A DNA stretch of 31,246 nucleotides, from positions 1 to 31,246 of the forward strand of contig JAUCBJ010007373.1 in NCBI GenBank assembly GCA_032718475.1. Direction: 5' to 3'. Below are positions 9,096 to 19,479 of the stretch, one piece after another. A program made the translations under genes and the position numbers. How positions within the stretch are numbered: the first letter of the stretch is position 1; each line of letters begins with the position of its first letter. The notes beneath the pieces were generated by a model that did no database searches, was not told the origin of the DNA, and was given only the letters and a program-made list of their open reading frames with translations. This DNA is from Nemertoderma westbladi. Lineage: Eukaryota; Xenacoelomorpha; Nemertodermatida; Nemertodermatidae.

Positions 9096-9116
9096 AGACA
9101 GACAGACAGACAGACA
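9096..9116. repeat. (CAGA)n microsatellite
   Basis: About five ACAG units lie immediately upstream of the first recognisable part of the RTE-like element. Confidence 0.9.
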
Positions 9117-9129
9117 ATTAAAATTTGAC

Positions 9130-10920
9130 GTGGGAAATTTAAACTGTAAAACATATCGTCCAACCTATAGACCAATCACCAAGGTTAAGGCAGAATCACC
9201 AGCCAATTGCCTCAATGGTTGGAAGGCCCACTTTGAAAAGATCCTCAATAATGACACGGTATTGCCTAATAACTTCATAGAAGTAAAAGTGTCTGAGTCG
9301 AGTCTTTACTCCCAGATATTCACATTGACGACTATTTCCTTTGCAGAAGTGAAGGCTGCTGCAAGCAAAGAGCATTAAGACCAATCGTGCCAGTGGAGAA
9401 GGTGGTGTTCCCCCTGAGGTCTTTAAAATACCTGAGTGTTCAATGCTCATCTATCCCATCATAGTAGACATGTACAAAACAACAAGAGTCCCACAAAAAA
9501 TGAAAACAAACAAGTTGGTGCCAGTTCCCAAGAAGGGCAACCTATCACTCTATGGTTCTTTTCGAGGAATCTCATTGATCTCGATTGCTGCAAAGCTATA
9601 CAATAGAATTATATTAAATCGCATCAGGGATCCCATTGAGAGACTGCTCCGTGGAAATCAGAATGGGTTCCGTAAAGGTCGTGGGACTATGGAGCCCATT
9701 TTGACACTTAGAAGGATAATTGAAGAGTTATCAAAAAAGAAAGACAGGCATCTGGCTGTTAGCTTTGTTGACCTCTTCAAGGCCTTTGATTCAGTCTCTC
9801 GCTCACGTATGTTCAGCATACTTCCATTATATGAGATTCCTGATAAAATTATTGCAGCAATCAGATCAGTATACGATGGTTCGACAACATTTGTGTCTAC
9901 TGTTGATGGTGACACAGAACCATTTGAAGTATTATGGGGAGTCCTTGGATTATGGGTGGTTGACTATGTTCTACACATGGCCTTAGATCATCATAATGAT
10001 GATGGGGTGATAGTAACTCCACCTACTGGCTCCAGAAGTCGAGGAAATCCTGCCAAGTACCTAACTGATCTAGACTTTGCTGATGACTTAGGAATACTCT
10101 CAGAATCACTAGAGGGAGCCCAACGGCTCCTCAGCTGATTAGAACAGGCTGCTTCTAGTGTTGGGCTTTTTATTAACTCCAAAACGACCAAAATTTTGAC
10201 AGTTAACTTTGAAAGTCCTCAGCAAGTCTCTGACCGGATGAGCATAAGCTCAAAGGATGGTATGCTTGAGCATGTGGACGACTTCTGTTACCTGGGATCA
10301 TGGATCCGGAAGTCAGATGAGGACCTTCGAATACGTAAGAGAAAGGCATGAGCAGCCTTTAATAGGCTTTCCAGTATTTGGAAGTCACAGATAATTAATC
10401 GGAAACTTAAGGTCAGTTTATTTAGAGCAGCAGAAGTTCCAGTACTCCTCTATGGAAGTCCATGCTGGGCTCTAACTGCTGAGGACACCAAATCTCTGGA
10501 TGGAACATTCACAAGAATGCTACACCAGGACCATTGTGTCAAGTACAATGCACACATCTCCAACCAGACACTATATAACATTGGAGGACATATAAAATTG
10601 GATATATATCCCATTGGTTCCCCCACGCTTGACACTAGAACAAAGTCGCCTCCGCTTTGCAGGTCACTGCTTTCGCCGTGAGGACCACCCAGTGCATAAT
10701 CTTGTGCTTTGGCAGCCTCGTGGAGTGAATAACCATGGTGGACAGCCCATGACTTTCTTGAGACGCATCTTAAAGGACACTGGCCTTGAAGATGCGGATG
10801 ATCTAGCAAATATCATGGGTGATAGGGTGTTGTGGCGGCGCAATTTTGTCGTCAAGCCGGCACAGCATTCGTAAAAATGCAGCTGCAATGCAGCATGCCG
10901 ATCCTAGTAGTAGTAGTAGT
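9130..10920 (+). pseudogene. 5'-truncated RTE-like non-LTR retrotransposon, decayed
   Basis: The order is linker (LNGWKAHFEKILNNDT, about 9205-9250), reverse transcriptase, thumb and C-terminal region. In frame 9443-10138, GNQNGFRKGRGT is at residues 71-82. Motif A, VSFVDLFKAFDSVSR, is at 106-120 (D110), and motif C, DFADDLGILS, is at 211-220. Motif B is missing: GVLGLWVVDYV stands where GV-PQG-type text plus about 10 residues is expected. The endonuclease domain is absent. A frameshift lies near 9365, in-frame TGA stops at 10136-10138 and about 10348, and another frameshift near 10610-10640. The C-terminal part RLRFAGHCFRREDHPVHNLV (from about 10644) ends at 10875, and a TAG-repeat tail follows at 10905-10920. 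RTE elements often end in short simple repeats. It is inactive. RTE is my best call from the FCYLGSWI, LLYG and LRFAGHC blocks. Confidence 0.9.
10905..10920. repeat. (TAG)n tail
   Basis: TAG is repeated five times, about 30 bp after the stop codon of the RTE-like element. This probably marks its 3' end. Confidence 0.7.
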
Positions 10921-11010
10921 TCAGTAATATGTAGTATGTTCAGTTATGTACTCTGTTTGAAACTTGTCTTTGAACCCAGATTCAGTCTGTGTTCTTACCC
11001 TCGACCCCTT

Positions 11011-11322
11011 TGTTCGCGCTTTTAGACCTTTAACAGTTTAACCTGTTAATTTACGTGTCTTATGATGTCTGACAGCCCGCACAAAATATGACCACATCAG
11101 AAGCCAGTCTAGCGCGGCGTATGACCCACCGGATGTGGGAGACTGGATTCTATGGCAGAGAGAGATGTAGGCTACTTTGTATTATCCGATTGATATAGAT
11201 TCGATAGATATTGACATATAATCTCCAAAAACTATGTTTATTTTAAGTGAAATACCAGGTGCTGCGCTTTAAATACCACGCAGAGTTATGACTTATACTA
11301 ATTACAATGAATGGTCATGAGA
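11011..11322 (+). repeat. Inverted dispersed repeat, copy 1
   Basis: GTTCGCGCTTTTAGACCTTT and AACAGTTTAACCTG open this repeat. CTAGCGCGGCGTATGACCCA, GGGAGACTGGATTC and AGAGTTATGACTTATACTAA follow in the same order as in the reverse complement of 22150-22465. It is non-coding. The copies are diverged but alignable over about 310 bp. There is a short internal hairpin, CCAGTCT...AGACTGG (about 11105-11147). Confidence 0.85.
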
Positions 11323-12170
11323 CTACACAATGTTTACATTCTTAAGGAATGTATAATTATTCGCTCGCATTCACGTCACTGGCAATAGTACTGAAACACA
11401 CCAATTTTCCGATGTCACCAATTTTAATCACATATAACGATAAATTTAGCTCACGTACGTTGGGGACTATAAAACAGCATAAACTCATACAAACCACTGT
11501 TATTTGAGCTAGGCAATTGTGAATAGTATTCCCCTCCGCTTACCTCAATAATCAAGAAAACCAAGAGATCTACCGGTTATTCGCAAGTATTCTCCAACTA
11601 TTAGCATTAATCAATATGTTACAAATTATGTATTATAACAATATAAACAATTTAAATTACGCGGTGTGCGGCATTTAATCATCAGTCAGATGTTGTGTTA
11701 CGAAAGTTGAGAGAGATAATGTGGTTTTATAGTTCTCTGACACTCTAGCCACATGGTCAGAAATACGTACACACTGAAGGAATTGCAGTAATATGTCCTT
11801 GCCTGAAGTAGCCCACCAGGCATGAATCACCATCGAACGCCGTAGAACCCATGGTATCCGGCAGAAATTCCAATCAGGAATCAGTAACCATGCCACTCGT
11901 CCGTAACCAAGGGATCCAGTAATTAAGGCTATGGCGTGACGTTGAGGGGAAAGTATACTGATTGGACGGTAAATAACACAGAGATAGGGGAACAAAGAGA
12001 ATACTGTCCAATGGTTGGTGATTTCGTAATCTCAGCAGCTAGGTTTCTCTAAGAGTGTACGATAAAGTTCTTTACTTAGAATAAACTCTGGAAGGAGTAA
12101 GTTTATATCAGTTCATAAAATATAAAAGTTCTTAATCCTATTAGTACCGGGCTATAAAATGTTGTACAAA
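11323..12170. other. Intergenic DNA with one unassigned open frame
   Basis: A minus-strand frame of 106 codons (11675-11995) has a varied composition, with WLLIPDWNFCRIPWVLRRS in its middle. It is longer than most chance frames here. I recognise no family, no membrane or signal features are clear, and no splice or promoter context supports it. It may be an exon, part of an unknown repeat or chance. Confidence 0.25.
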
Positions 12171-13480
12171 TACCGGGGGGGGGGGGGTCATATTGACCCC
12201 CCCCCCCCCCCCCCTCTAAAATCTACAAATATTTACGAAATTACGAAAACGTCTGATTTCTTGTTTGTACGTAGGTATCACTTGTCTGGATCCGACCGAA
12301 AAAAAAAAATTTCGAAAAAAATGTACTGGGTTGGTTATATTGCAGCTCCAAAATTACAAGTAGTGCACAATTTTCACAAAATTTTAAAGTTACATTTTCG
12401 GCTAATTATTTTTCAATACAGGTTTTCTGGGGTGCAAAATACATTGGAAAATATTTAAAAATGATATGATTACTATAAATGGCTGTTTAGTCCTCTCTGC
12501 GTAGGAAAAAAATGAAAAAAAAAAAATAACCAGCACTTTTCAGTTAGAACACAAAATTTTTAATTCACTTATACGATGCTATAAATTCACGTTTTCAGGT
12601 TTTCGAGAGCGCTGATTCTAATGGAATACATTTCTAATATGCCAGATCATTGCTACTTGTATTTTCCGGCGTAATTTGGCAAATTTTGGTGCTAGCACCA
12701 AATTTCGTACCCATCACCAAAAAGTACAAGTTTGCGATACCCAGTGCTGTTTTTATGTTTTCTCTCTCTATGTTTTCAAAATTCGGTGCTAGCACCACAT
12801 TTTGCACCCACTTCCGAAAAATACAAGTTTGAGATGCCTAGTTCGAAAATTATATATTCCATTCAATTCAGAATAGCCATAAACATCTAAAACGCAAGAA
12901 ATAAATTGTCACAAACAATTTTATCAATTGAATGGATTTTCAAAATTTCGTGCTAGCACCAAAATTTGCACCCACTACCGAAAAATACAAGTTTGATATG
13001 CTTGGTGCAACTCGTATATATTTCATCGAAACCAGAACCCCAAAAACTCCAATTGTGTAAAAAACAAGTTTCACACAATCAATTTACAAAATTGACATAT
13101 TTCAAAATTTGGTGCTGGCACCAAAAATTGGCACCCGCCGAAAAAAACAAGTTTGAAATTTCTAAATCAATTTATATGAATTCCATCCAATTTCTAACAC
13201 CAAAAAAACCGGTGTAAATCAAAAATAGAGATGTTACAATTCATATTTAATGAAATGTAATTTTCAAAAAACGTCTCAAAAAAAGTGCCAAAAGTAGGGT
13301 TAAAAAATGGTGCTATAACTCGAAAACTACCCAATATTTTTGAAAACGGTTTTCACTACTAGGAAGACAATAGATTTTTAGGAAAAGTCATAATATTTCA
13401 GATTCCCAACTGCGTTTTTTTCAGAATTATAATAAAAAAACCACGGGGGGGGGGTCATATTGACCCCCCCCCCCCCTGGT
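12171..13480. repeat. Repeat bounded by two G-run/TCATATTGA/C-run hairpins
   Basis: At 12175-12214 there are 13 G, then TCATATTGA, then 18 C. At 13445-13476 there are 10 G, the same 9-base centre, then 13 C, in the same orientation. The 1.23 kb between is AT-rich with repeated blocks (12680-13170) and no gene. Plus-strand frames at 12159-12458, 12650-12832 and 12966-13217 are short, with no recognised homology. Confidence 0.75.
12680..13170. repeat. Four degenerate blocks around GGTGCTAGCACC
   Basis: TTGGTGCTAGCACCAAA or close variants occur near 12685, 12781, 12948 and 13110. Each is followed by a variant of TTTGCACCCACTACCGAAAA and then ACAAGTTTG. The core GGTGCTAGCACC is a perfect palindrome; the fourth copy has GGTGCTGGCACC. 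Spacing is about 96, 167 and 162 bp. Confidence 0.85.
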
Positions 13481-13503
13481 TTAATAGGGTTAAGGGTTTT
13501 TAA

Positions 13504-13764
13504 GGTTTAGAGTAACCAGCGCATTGTGTAAAAAGGGGACATTTTAGCCGCAAAAGCTTTAACTCCCTTTAAACAATGTTTCATGTTATACTGAGATGTT
13601 GCCAGATTGGATAGTGAGAGCAATTCCTCTCCGATTATGTAATCATCAAAGATAGTCTCTTGAGATATACCAGCCATATGATGGCTCAATAGATTTGTGA
13701 ATAGTTTAGAGGTTTTCGTGTTGTTGCAGTTAAATACGATCCCTGCACCAAGGACACACCGCAT
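13504..13764 (-). pseudogene. Possible 3' fragment of a LINE-like element
   Basis: The minus-strand frame of 85 codons ends with VKAFAAKMSPFYTMRWLL. Its last 58 bases, containing AAAGCTTTTGCGG and AATGCGCT..TACTCTAAA, match 21426-21482 at about three quarters of positions. There, the other decayed LINE (19480-21535) encodes VKAFADKISHFAQCAKYS near its C-terminus. The upstream residues of this frame (MRCVLGAGIVFNCNN...) are not recognised. The assignment rests on one short match. Confidence 0.4.
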
Positions 13765-14571
13765 TCATTTTCTCAATAGCTAATTCTTTTAGGGACCTAG
13801 TTTGCAGGTTGCATGAGCCATACATTGTGGCCATACATTACAATCTTTCTCTAATGAGCGATGTAACATTTAGTATGTCAGTGTATGTTAGTGTTATAAT
13901 GTGTCAACCCTCTCGCTTTCATATTTGAAACATTTATCTTACATTTATTATAGGAAGGGATCTAGGGGTCTTTACCTCGAATGATAAGTTTATTTTACCA
14001 AAAATAACTTATCTTTTACTGGCGCAATTGTAGGACTAATTCCATCACATGCGTACTTTTTAACCGGGTAGTGTACAAATTTAGGAATCGCGTAATTTTT
14101 TCTTGAGATTAATATCTCATATCTCTCCAAACCACTTACCACGTAGTGTGATGTGACCTTAATCGTGATTGTTGCAGTTTAGATGAAGCTTTATCGGTGT
14201 TGCTATGCTGTAGTCTTGCGTCTTGTATCTTGCATATATATCTTTAAATGTTGATGTTAATTTTTAGATAATTTTGTTCTCCATTTCTTTCTCCTGCGTG
14301 GTATTGGCGGGATAGGTTTATTGGGATGCTGATCACGAATATGACACTCAAAAATATCGTATTATCCAACCATAAGTTCCATTTTTGCCGTTTGAAATTT
14401 TATGCTATTAGTATTTTTCGTCCCACCAGACAAGCACCAAAAACGATACAGTAGTTTCGTTACCACGAATGATTTATAACGAGTTGTATCGTGATCAACG
14501 ACCTCGAAAACCCTTTTACCATCAAAATTTTATAATTTTTGAGATAAAATCTAAAAAATTTATACAATGAT
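13765..14571. other. AT-rich DNA, probably part of an unidentified repeat
   Basis: No gene found. The segment 14330-14571 has the same AT-rich style as 13320-13440 and also runs into a long C run. I could not align the two segments. Confidence 0.4.
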
Positions 14572-14585
14572 CCCCCCCCCCCCCC
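14572..14585. repeat. C14 homopolymer followed by C-rich tail
   Basis: Fourteen C, then TCCCCTCCCCC. It marks the end of an AT-rich segment. Confidence 0.9.
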
Positions 14586-14700
14586 TCCCCTCCCCCGGCC
14601 AATTACGTTGTAAAATAGCCCGGGGCAGATAAGGATTAAAACATCGCTTGACCCTTATACTGTATAGGCCGACATTATATGGTAAATTTTAGATAGGACT

Positions 14701-14885
14701 AGTTTGTTTGTTTTGGTTATTATTTGTGTCATATTAAAGTGCTAACGCGAAGACATTGCATTGTTAACAAATACATATTGCTTTATTTTATATGTTGGCT
14801 GATCGATAACATATTGGATAGTGTGTTTGTTTTGAATATTTTGCGATAGCAGAATTTATAAAGTGCTAACTCGAAAACTTGCTTT
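14701..14885 (-). repeat. Left inverted arm of a 160-bp-unit repeat
   Basis: It reads AAGTGCTAACTCGAA, ATATTTTGCGATAGCAGAATTTATAA and ACATATTGGATAGTGTGTTTG. These are reverse complements of GAGTTAGCACTTTA, GCTGTCGCGAAATATTC and AACACATTATCCAATATGT at 15676-15760. A second AAAGTGCTAACGCGAAGAC lies at about 14736. With the right arm it bounds about 1.2 kb (14701-15912). Confidence 0.8.
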
Positions 14886-15675
14886 TTGGAAATTACATTG
14901 CTTGTCTCTTTATATGATGCATATTATTTTATTTAGCAATTAATTTAGTGAGCAAACACCTAAAAATTTTCACTTTCAATGTATTTATCTCTTTCTTAGG
15001 TAGTGGAAAGGTTATAAGTAGGCTTTTATAACGATAACATTCACCTATTGAGTGATTTGAATCTGCGAACAACTCAAGAGAGATTGTAGGACTGTTTTGC
15101 TGACATGTTATCTCCAATCGGATTAAAACCGATAAAACCGAATCGTTTATAAATAATATATAATAAGGTGTTTTATAAAAATGAAAAATTGTGGAATGAC
15201 TTTTCTAAGATTTGAACCAGCGCAGCCTAAATGCCTTATGATTACATAATTTTGCTACAGTTATTACATTATCAGCTCAACTCCAATTTATTTATTTACT
15301 AAGACCCCGGCAGCAGTGAAATCGAGCTTACAGTAATACGCTATTACTGCATGTGTAACGTAATTCCCCCCGCTTCACTTTAACATAGGCCCATACTAGA
15401 ATCATGTAGGACCTCTGTTAGAGATATGAGATATAATTTTAAAAAATATTTTAATTTTATACAGTTCCATTATCAGGTCAACTCAAATTAATAAAAAAAA
15501 TAGTTTTTGAAATTAAAATTTACTGTTGTAAATGCTGCAAAGGCATCTTTAACCACAGCCTAAGGAAATGTAATTACTAAATGGGAACCATAGACATGAT
15601 TGTGCTACTGGTGGCTAAATTGAATGCTTAATTGCAACATATTTAAGACAATCAATGTATTACCATAAAACATTG

Positions 15676-15912
15676 TCTTCGAGTTAGCACTTTACAATTT
15701 TTGCTGTCGCGAAATATTCAAAGCAAACACATTATCCAATATGTTGTATGTAGATCAGATCCGACGCCAAATAGGCCTAAACTCAACCAATGTATTTTAT
15801 TAACAATGCAATGTCGTTGAGTTAGCACTTTATAAGTTCTGTGGTCGCAAAATATTCAATTCAAACACAAATTCCAATAATGGTATCTTGCAATGAATTA
15901 TCTTGTATGCAA
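15676..15912 (+). repeat. Right arm of the same repeat
   Basis: Two subunits begin with GAGTTAGCACTTTA (about 15682 and 15820), followed by TGTCGCGAAATATTCAAAGC or a variant. The segment ends GCAATGAATTATCTTGTATG-CAA. It is inverted relative to 14701-14885 and nearly identical to 16619-16842. Confidence 0.85.
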
Positions 15913-15921
15913 TAGTGCAAA

Positions 15922-16290
15922 TCACACCACCAAAACTACGATATTTATAGTTGTGCCGGAACAAAATCGTGTCATCATAACCCTACAGAACATAGTGGGT
16001 GTAAAGGCTACACCGACTGCCGACAACCTATACCTGGAACCGTTTATAAGATAATAATTTAAACTATAACCTTTGTCGCTATGTGATCTCGCTCGACTGA
16101 TATGTTTTGTTTTATTTGTAATAATCAGCAAAATCATACATAGCGCAGCAGCAACTGTAAGCTGACCCTTTCCATCAATTGACAATGTTGGTGTCATCAG
16201 TAGGCCTACCCCTACAGCGTTATTTACACCCGCAGAATAAATATTATTATGGGTAAAGTTTACACCTTTGATAACTAATACGTATTCCAA
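15922..16290 (-). other. Unassigned 122-codon open frame
   Basis: The frame starts MEYVLVIKGVNFTHNN and includes a hydrophobic stretch, LTVAAALCMILLIITN, at residues 44-59 that could be a membrane segment. I recognise no family. It lies between two copies of a non-coding repeat, with no promoter or splice evidence. It is most likely chance or a scrap of a mobile element. It is listed because it is among the longest frames in the window that do not fall within a recognised repeat. Confidence 0.2.
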
Positions 16291-16399
16291 ATAATTATAT
16301 TAATTCAGTAATAGGACTTTTGAGAGATACTGTAGTAAGATCGTCGTGGCATAAGTGATCTCTGCCGTAACGCCGTACGCCGCGGACCATTCCTGATTG

Positions 16400-16419
16400 C
16401 CCCCCCCCCCCCCCCCCCC
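16400..16419. repeat. C20 homopolymer
   Basis: Twenty C between ATTG and ATCCCTGTC, in otherwise AT-rich DNA. Confidence 0.9.
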
Positions 16420-16507
16420 ATCCCTGTCAAAGTTCCAAGTAATTCTATTTCAGAAATTAATATAAATAAATTTATCATATAGATTTCTCCACAATAATTA
16501 AAAAGTG

Positions 16508-16912
16508 GGGTTAGAACTTTGGGAAATCTGGTGTCTAGAAATATTCAAAGCAATCACACTATCCAGTTGTAGATCAGTTCAGACGGCAACGGCAAATAAA
16601 CTCTAGCAATGTAATGTCGTTGAGTTAGCACTTTATAAATTCTGCTGTCGCGAAATATTCATAGCAAACACATTATCCAATATGTTGTAGATCAGTTCAG
16701 ACGGAAAATAAACTCAAGCAATGTATTTTATTAACAATGCATGTCGTTGAGTTAGCACTTTATAAGATCTGTGGTCGCAAAATATTCAATTCAAACACAA
16801 ATTCCAATAATGATATCTTGCAATGAATTATCTTGTATGCAAAGATAATTTTAGAAGAAATGTTAGGACTATACTGAGGAAAATTGGCGTTAGCAGTTTA
16901 CGAAATCTGTGG
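16508..16912 (+). repeat. Second right-arm array, direct copy of 15676-15912
   Basis: Four subunits start near 16508 (degenerate), 16621, 16745 and 16883 (partial). Segment 16619-16842 repeats 15676-15912 almost base for base in its last 80 positions, including CAATGAATTATCTTGTATGC. This points to a recent duplication about 930 bp apart. Confidence 0.85.
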
Positions 16913-17600
16913 GAAAGGGGGGGTGTGTAGGTGTGTGTGCGTGTGTGTCGGAAGCCATAAATGTCGGAAGCCATAATCTAAATTAATATCTTCAGCTAAA
17001 TTGTATGGTTGAGTCATTTTGAACGGTCTCTCCATGGAAATTAATTATTTAGCACCATGCGATTAAAGTTATTTTGCACAGAAATTAGATATCTGGAATC
17101 CATGTACCCCATTCCATTATAGTTTTTTATTTTTTCAAGTGATTTGCGTTAATAAAGGTATTTTGCATTGATTTAAACATAATTAACATTGTAAATTCAT
17201 ACGCTGATTCCATTCTCCCCTATAGAGCCTAAGGCATGGCAAGGGCAGCCGTGCCCAATAATATTTCTTTAAGTTTTACATTAGTAACATTGCAAGCTAA
17301 AGTCATTGACCAAGCCAGTGCCTAGGCTAGCACACAAGGACATAACTGTAGTAGTCTTGTAGAAGGAATAGTGCTCCTTCAATACATCTCAACAGACATC
17401 AATTCATTTGCCTGTGCCTACCATAACATAACATATATCCTTGATTTCCAATCACCTCTCACCACAATTATTATTAGTAATTAAAAGTTTCAATTCGGTT
17501 TGTCTTTCCGTTATCTGGTTATTCAGTTATTGCATTATTAACAAATAAATGTTTTAAAATATATCTTACAAAATATGGTTAATAATTAAAACTTGTCGCT
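16913..17600. other. Spacer with GT microsatellite
   Basis: A G-rich run leads into (GT)n at about 16918-16948, and GTCGGAAGCCATAA is repeated at about 16947 and 16963. The rest is AT-rich with nothing recognised. Confidence 0.6.
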
Positions 17601-18135
17601 AACATTCTCGCTATGGGGGTGCTGATTACATTTCTGATGTCAGTTTTCACGTTTACATAAATCTAGTCTGTCTGTCTGTCGGTCATTCTGTTAGTCAGTC
17701 TGTCAAAACATAAAAAATAATTCAAATTAACTAACATTCTCGCTATGGGGGTTTTAAGGGGTGCTGATTTCATTTCTGATGTCAGTTTTCAGGTTTACAT
17801 AAATCTAGTCTGTCTTTTTGTCGGTCTGTCGGTCTTTCTGTCAGTCAGTCAGTCTGTCAAAACTTAAAAAAGAATACAAACTAACTAACGTTCTCGTTAT
17901 GGGGGTTTTAATGGGTGCTGATTTTATTTCAGATGTCAGTTTTCACGTTTAATACATCTAGTCTGTCTGGCTGTCGGTCTTTCTGTCAGTCAGTCTGTCA
18001 AAACTTAAAAAAGAATACAAACTAACTAACATTCTCGCTATGGGGGTTTTAATGGGTGCTGATTTCATTTCAGATGTCAGTTTCCACGTTTAATAAATCT
18101 AGTCTATCTGTCTGTCGGTCTTACTGTCAGTCTGT
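17601..18135. repeat. Tandem repeat of 132-154 bp, about 4 units
   Basis: Units start with AACATTCTCGCTATGGGGG at 17601, 17733, 17887 and 18028. Each contains TGATGTCAGTTTTCACGTTTA or a variant, then TCTAGTCTGTCTGTCTGTCGG, and ends in GTCAAAACTTAAAA. Unit length changes mainly through the internal TCTG/TCAG stretch and an inserted TTTTAA(A/T)GGG. Confidence 0.95.
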
Positions 18136-19294
18136 ACTACTGTACTGTGGTTGGCATTACGCCATATACCTAACATTGATAATACAGTCTACAATACAGC
18201 CTATCTACAGTACAGAATGGATTTTTTCCCATGAAGAGCACTAAATGTCTTTAATACGGTCCACCAGTATACCTAGACCAAATGCCTTCCAATAAAACAT
18301 GTATTCCAGCATGACGTCCACTGCACGTCTTAGTGTTGTCCATGGTGACATGCACCGGACGTCATAGGCTCTAAGGGGTTAAGCAACACGGTCCCTACTT
18401 CGCCCTGTCGACACCCCAGCCATTTTTCACCAATCCTTTTTTAGAGTTTTTAAATTTTTTTGGTATTGGTGAAAGTTCTAGAACATTAGTAGATATGTTT
18501 TTTGTGATAGCTACCGGTAGTGTTTTTTTGCTAGCTGGTATTTTTAGAAATTATAAAAAATTTGAAAGTCCATGATATTTCAGGTTAAACTGTTGAAGAA
18601 TATATTAATGACTAAAATAATTTCCAAAAATTACTAGCTAGTAAAAAATACTAGCATTATACATTATACATATACATTATATATAAAAAAGCACTCAAAA
18701 TCACAAAAAAATAAAGGGACCCTTTTGCTTAAGGAGTCAAAATTGTAGAATAAATTCGCGATGTTTGCGACGTTTGCGAAATTCGCGACGTTTGCGAAAT
18801 TCGCGAAGAATCCGTCAGTTTCTGTTCTGTGCCCTAATGGGTTCGTGCCAAAACAATAAAATAGATTGCAACTTATATTTGGCTACCTTTTAATGGGTGA
18901 CTAATTTAATTATTCACCCCTATATATTTGTAGCCTTTTTAATTTGTGCCTTTAATTGAATCAAACATTAAACTAAAATATATGTCACAATATTGATCTG
19001 TCTGTAGCTGGTCAATGAATCTCTCATAAATGTGTTAATTAGTCGCTGCTCAGTCATTGAACATTTGAACACGTGCTGCTCGAAGACCCCACAACGTGTA
19101 TTTCCCATTTGTGGCCAGCCAGAAGGCTACAACTGATATAATACTGCCAAGGGATATTTTCATATTTCAAAAACAGGTATGGAGTCATTTGACGAAGTTC
19201 ATTAATTGATCATGTTATTACCACGGCAAATATATCCCATCAGATGATTTCCAGTAAGAGCTTCCTGGAAGATATATAAATAAATGTGATCATT
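18136..19294. other. AT-rich spacer with small inverted and tandem repeats
   Basis: A hairpin with ATGACGTCC...GGACGTCAT ends spans 18311-18365. An imperfect inverted repeat around TAGCTAGCTGGTA-like text lies at 18500-18650. A short GACGTTTGCGAAATTCGC tandem lies at about 18768-18806. A lone ACACGTGCTGCTCGAAG near 19070 matches the 49-bp minisatellite. No gene recognised. Confidence 0.6.
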
Positions 19295-19430
19295 CTCCAA
19301 TCAATCGAGTATTCAAACTAGAATATAAAAGGGGTACTGACTCCAATCAATGCAGTATTCAAACTAGAATATAAAAGGGGTACTGACTCCAATCAATGCA
19401 GTATTCAAACTAGAATATAAAAGGGGTACT
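19295..19430. repeat. 46-bp tandem repeat, 3 units
   Basis: CTCCAATCAATC(G/T) opens units at 19295, 19341 and 19387. Each continues AGTATTCAAACTAGAATATA and AAAGGGGTACT. Units 2 and 3 are identical; unit 1 differs by a few bases. The array lies just upstream of the second LINE. Confidence 0.95.
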
Positions 19431-19479
19431 AAAGAAAGTAACTTAACTTAACTTGTGAAAAAAACGCAACTCTCCCATC

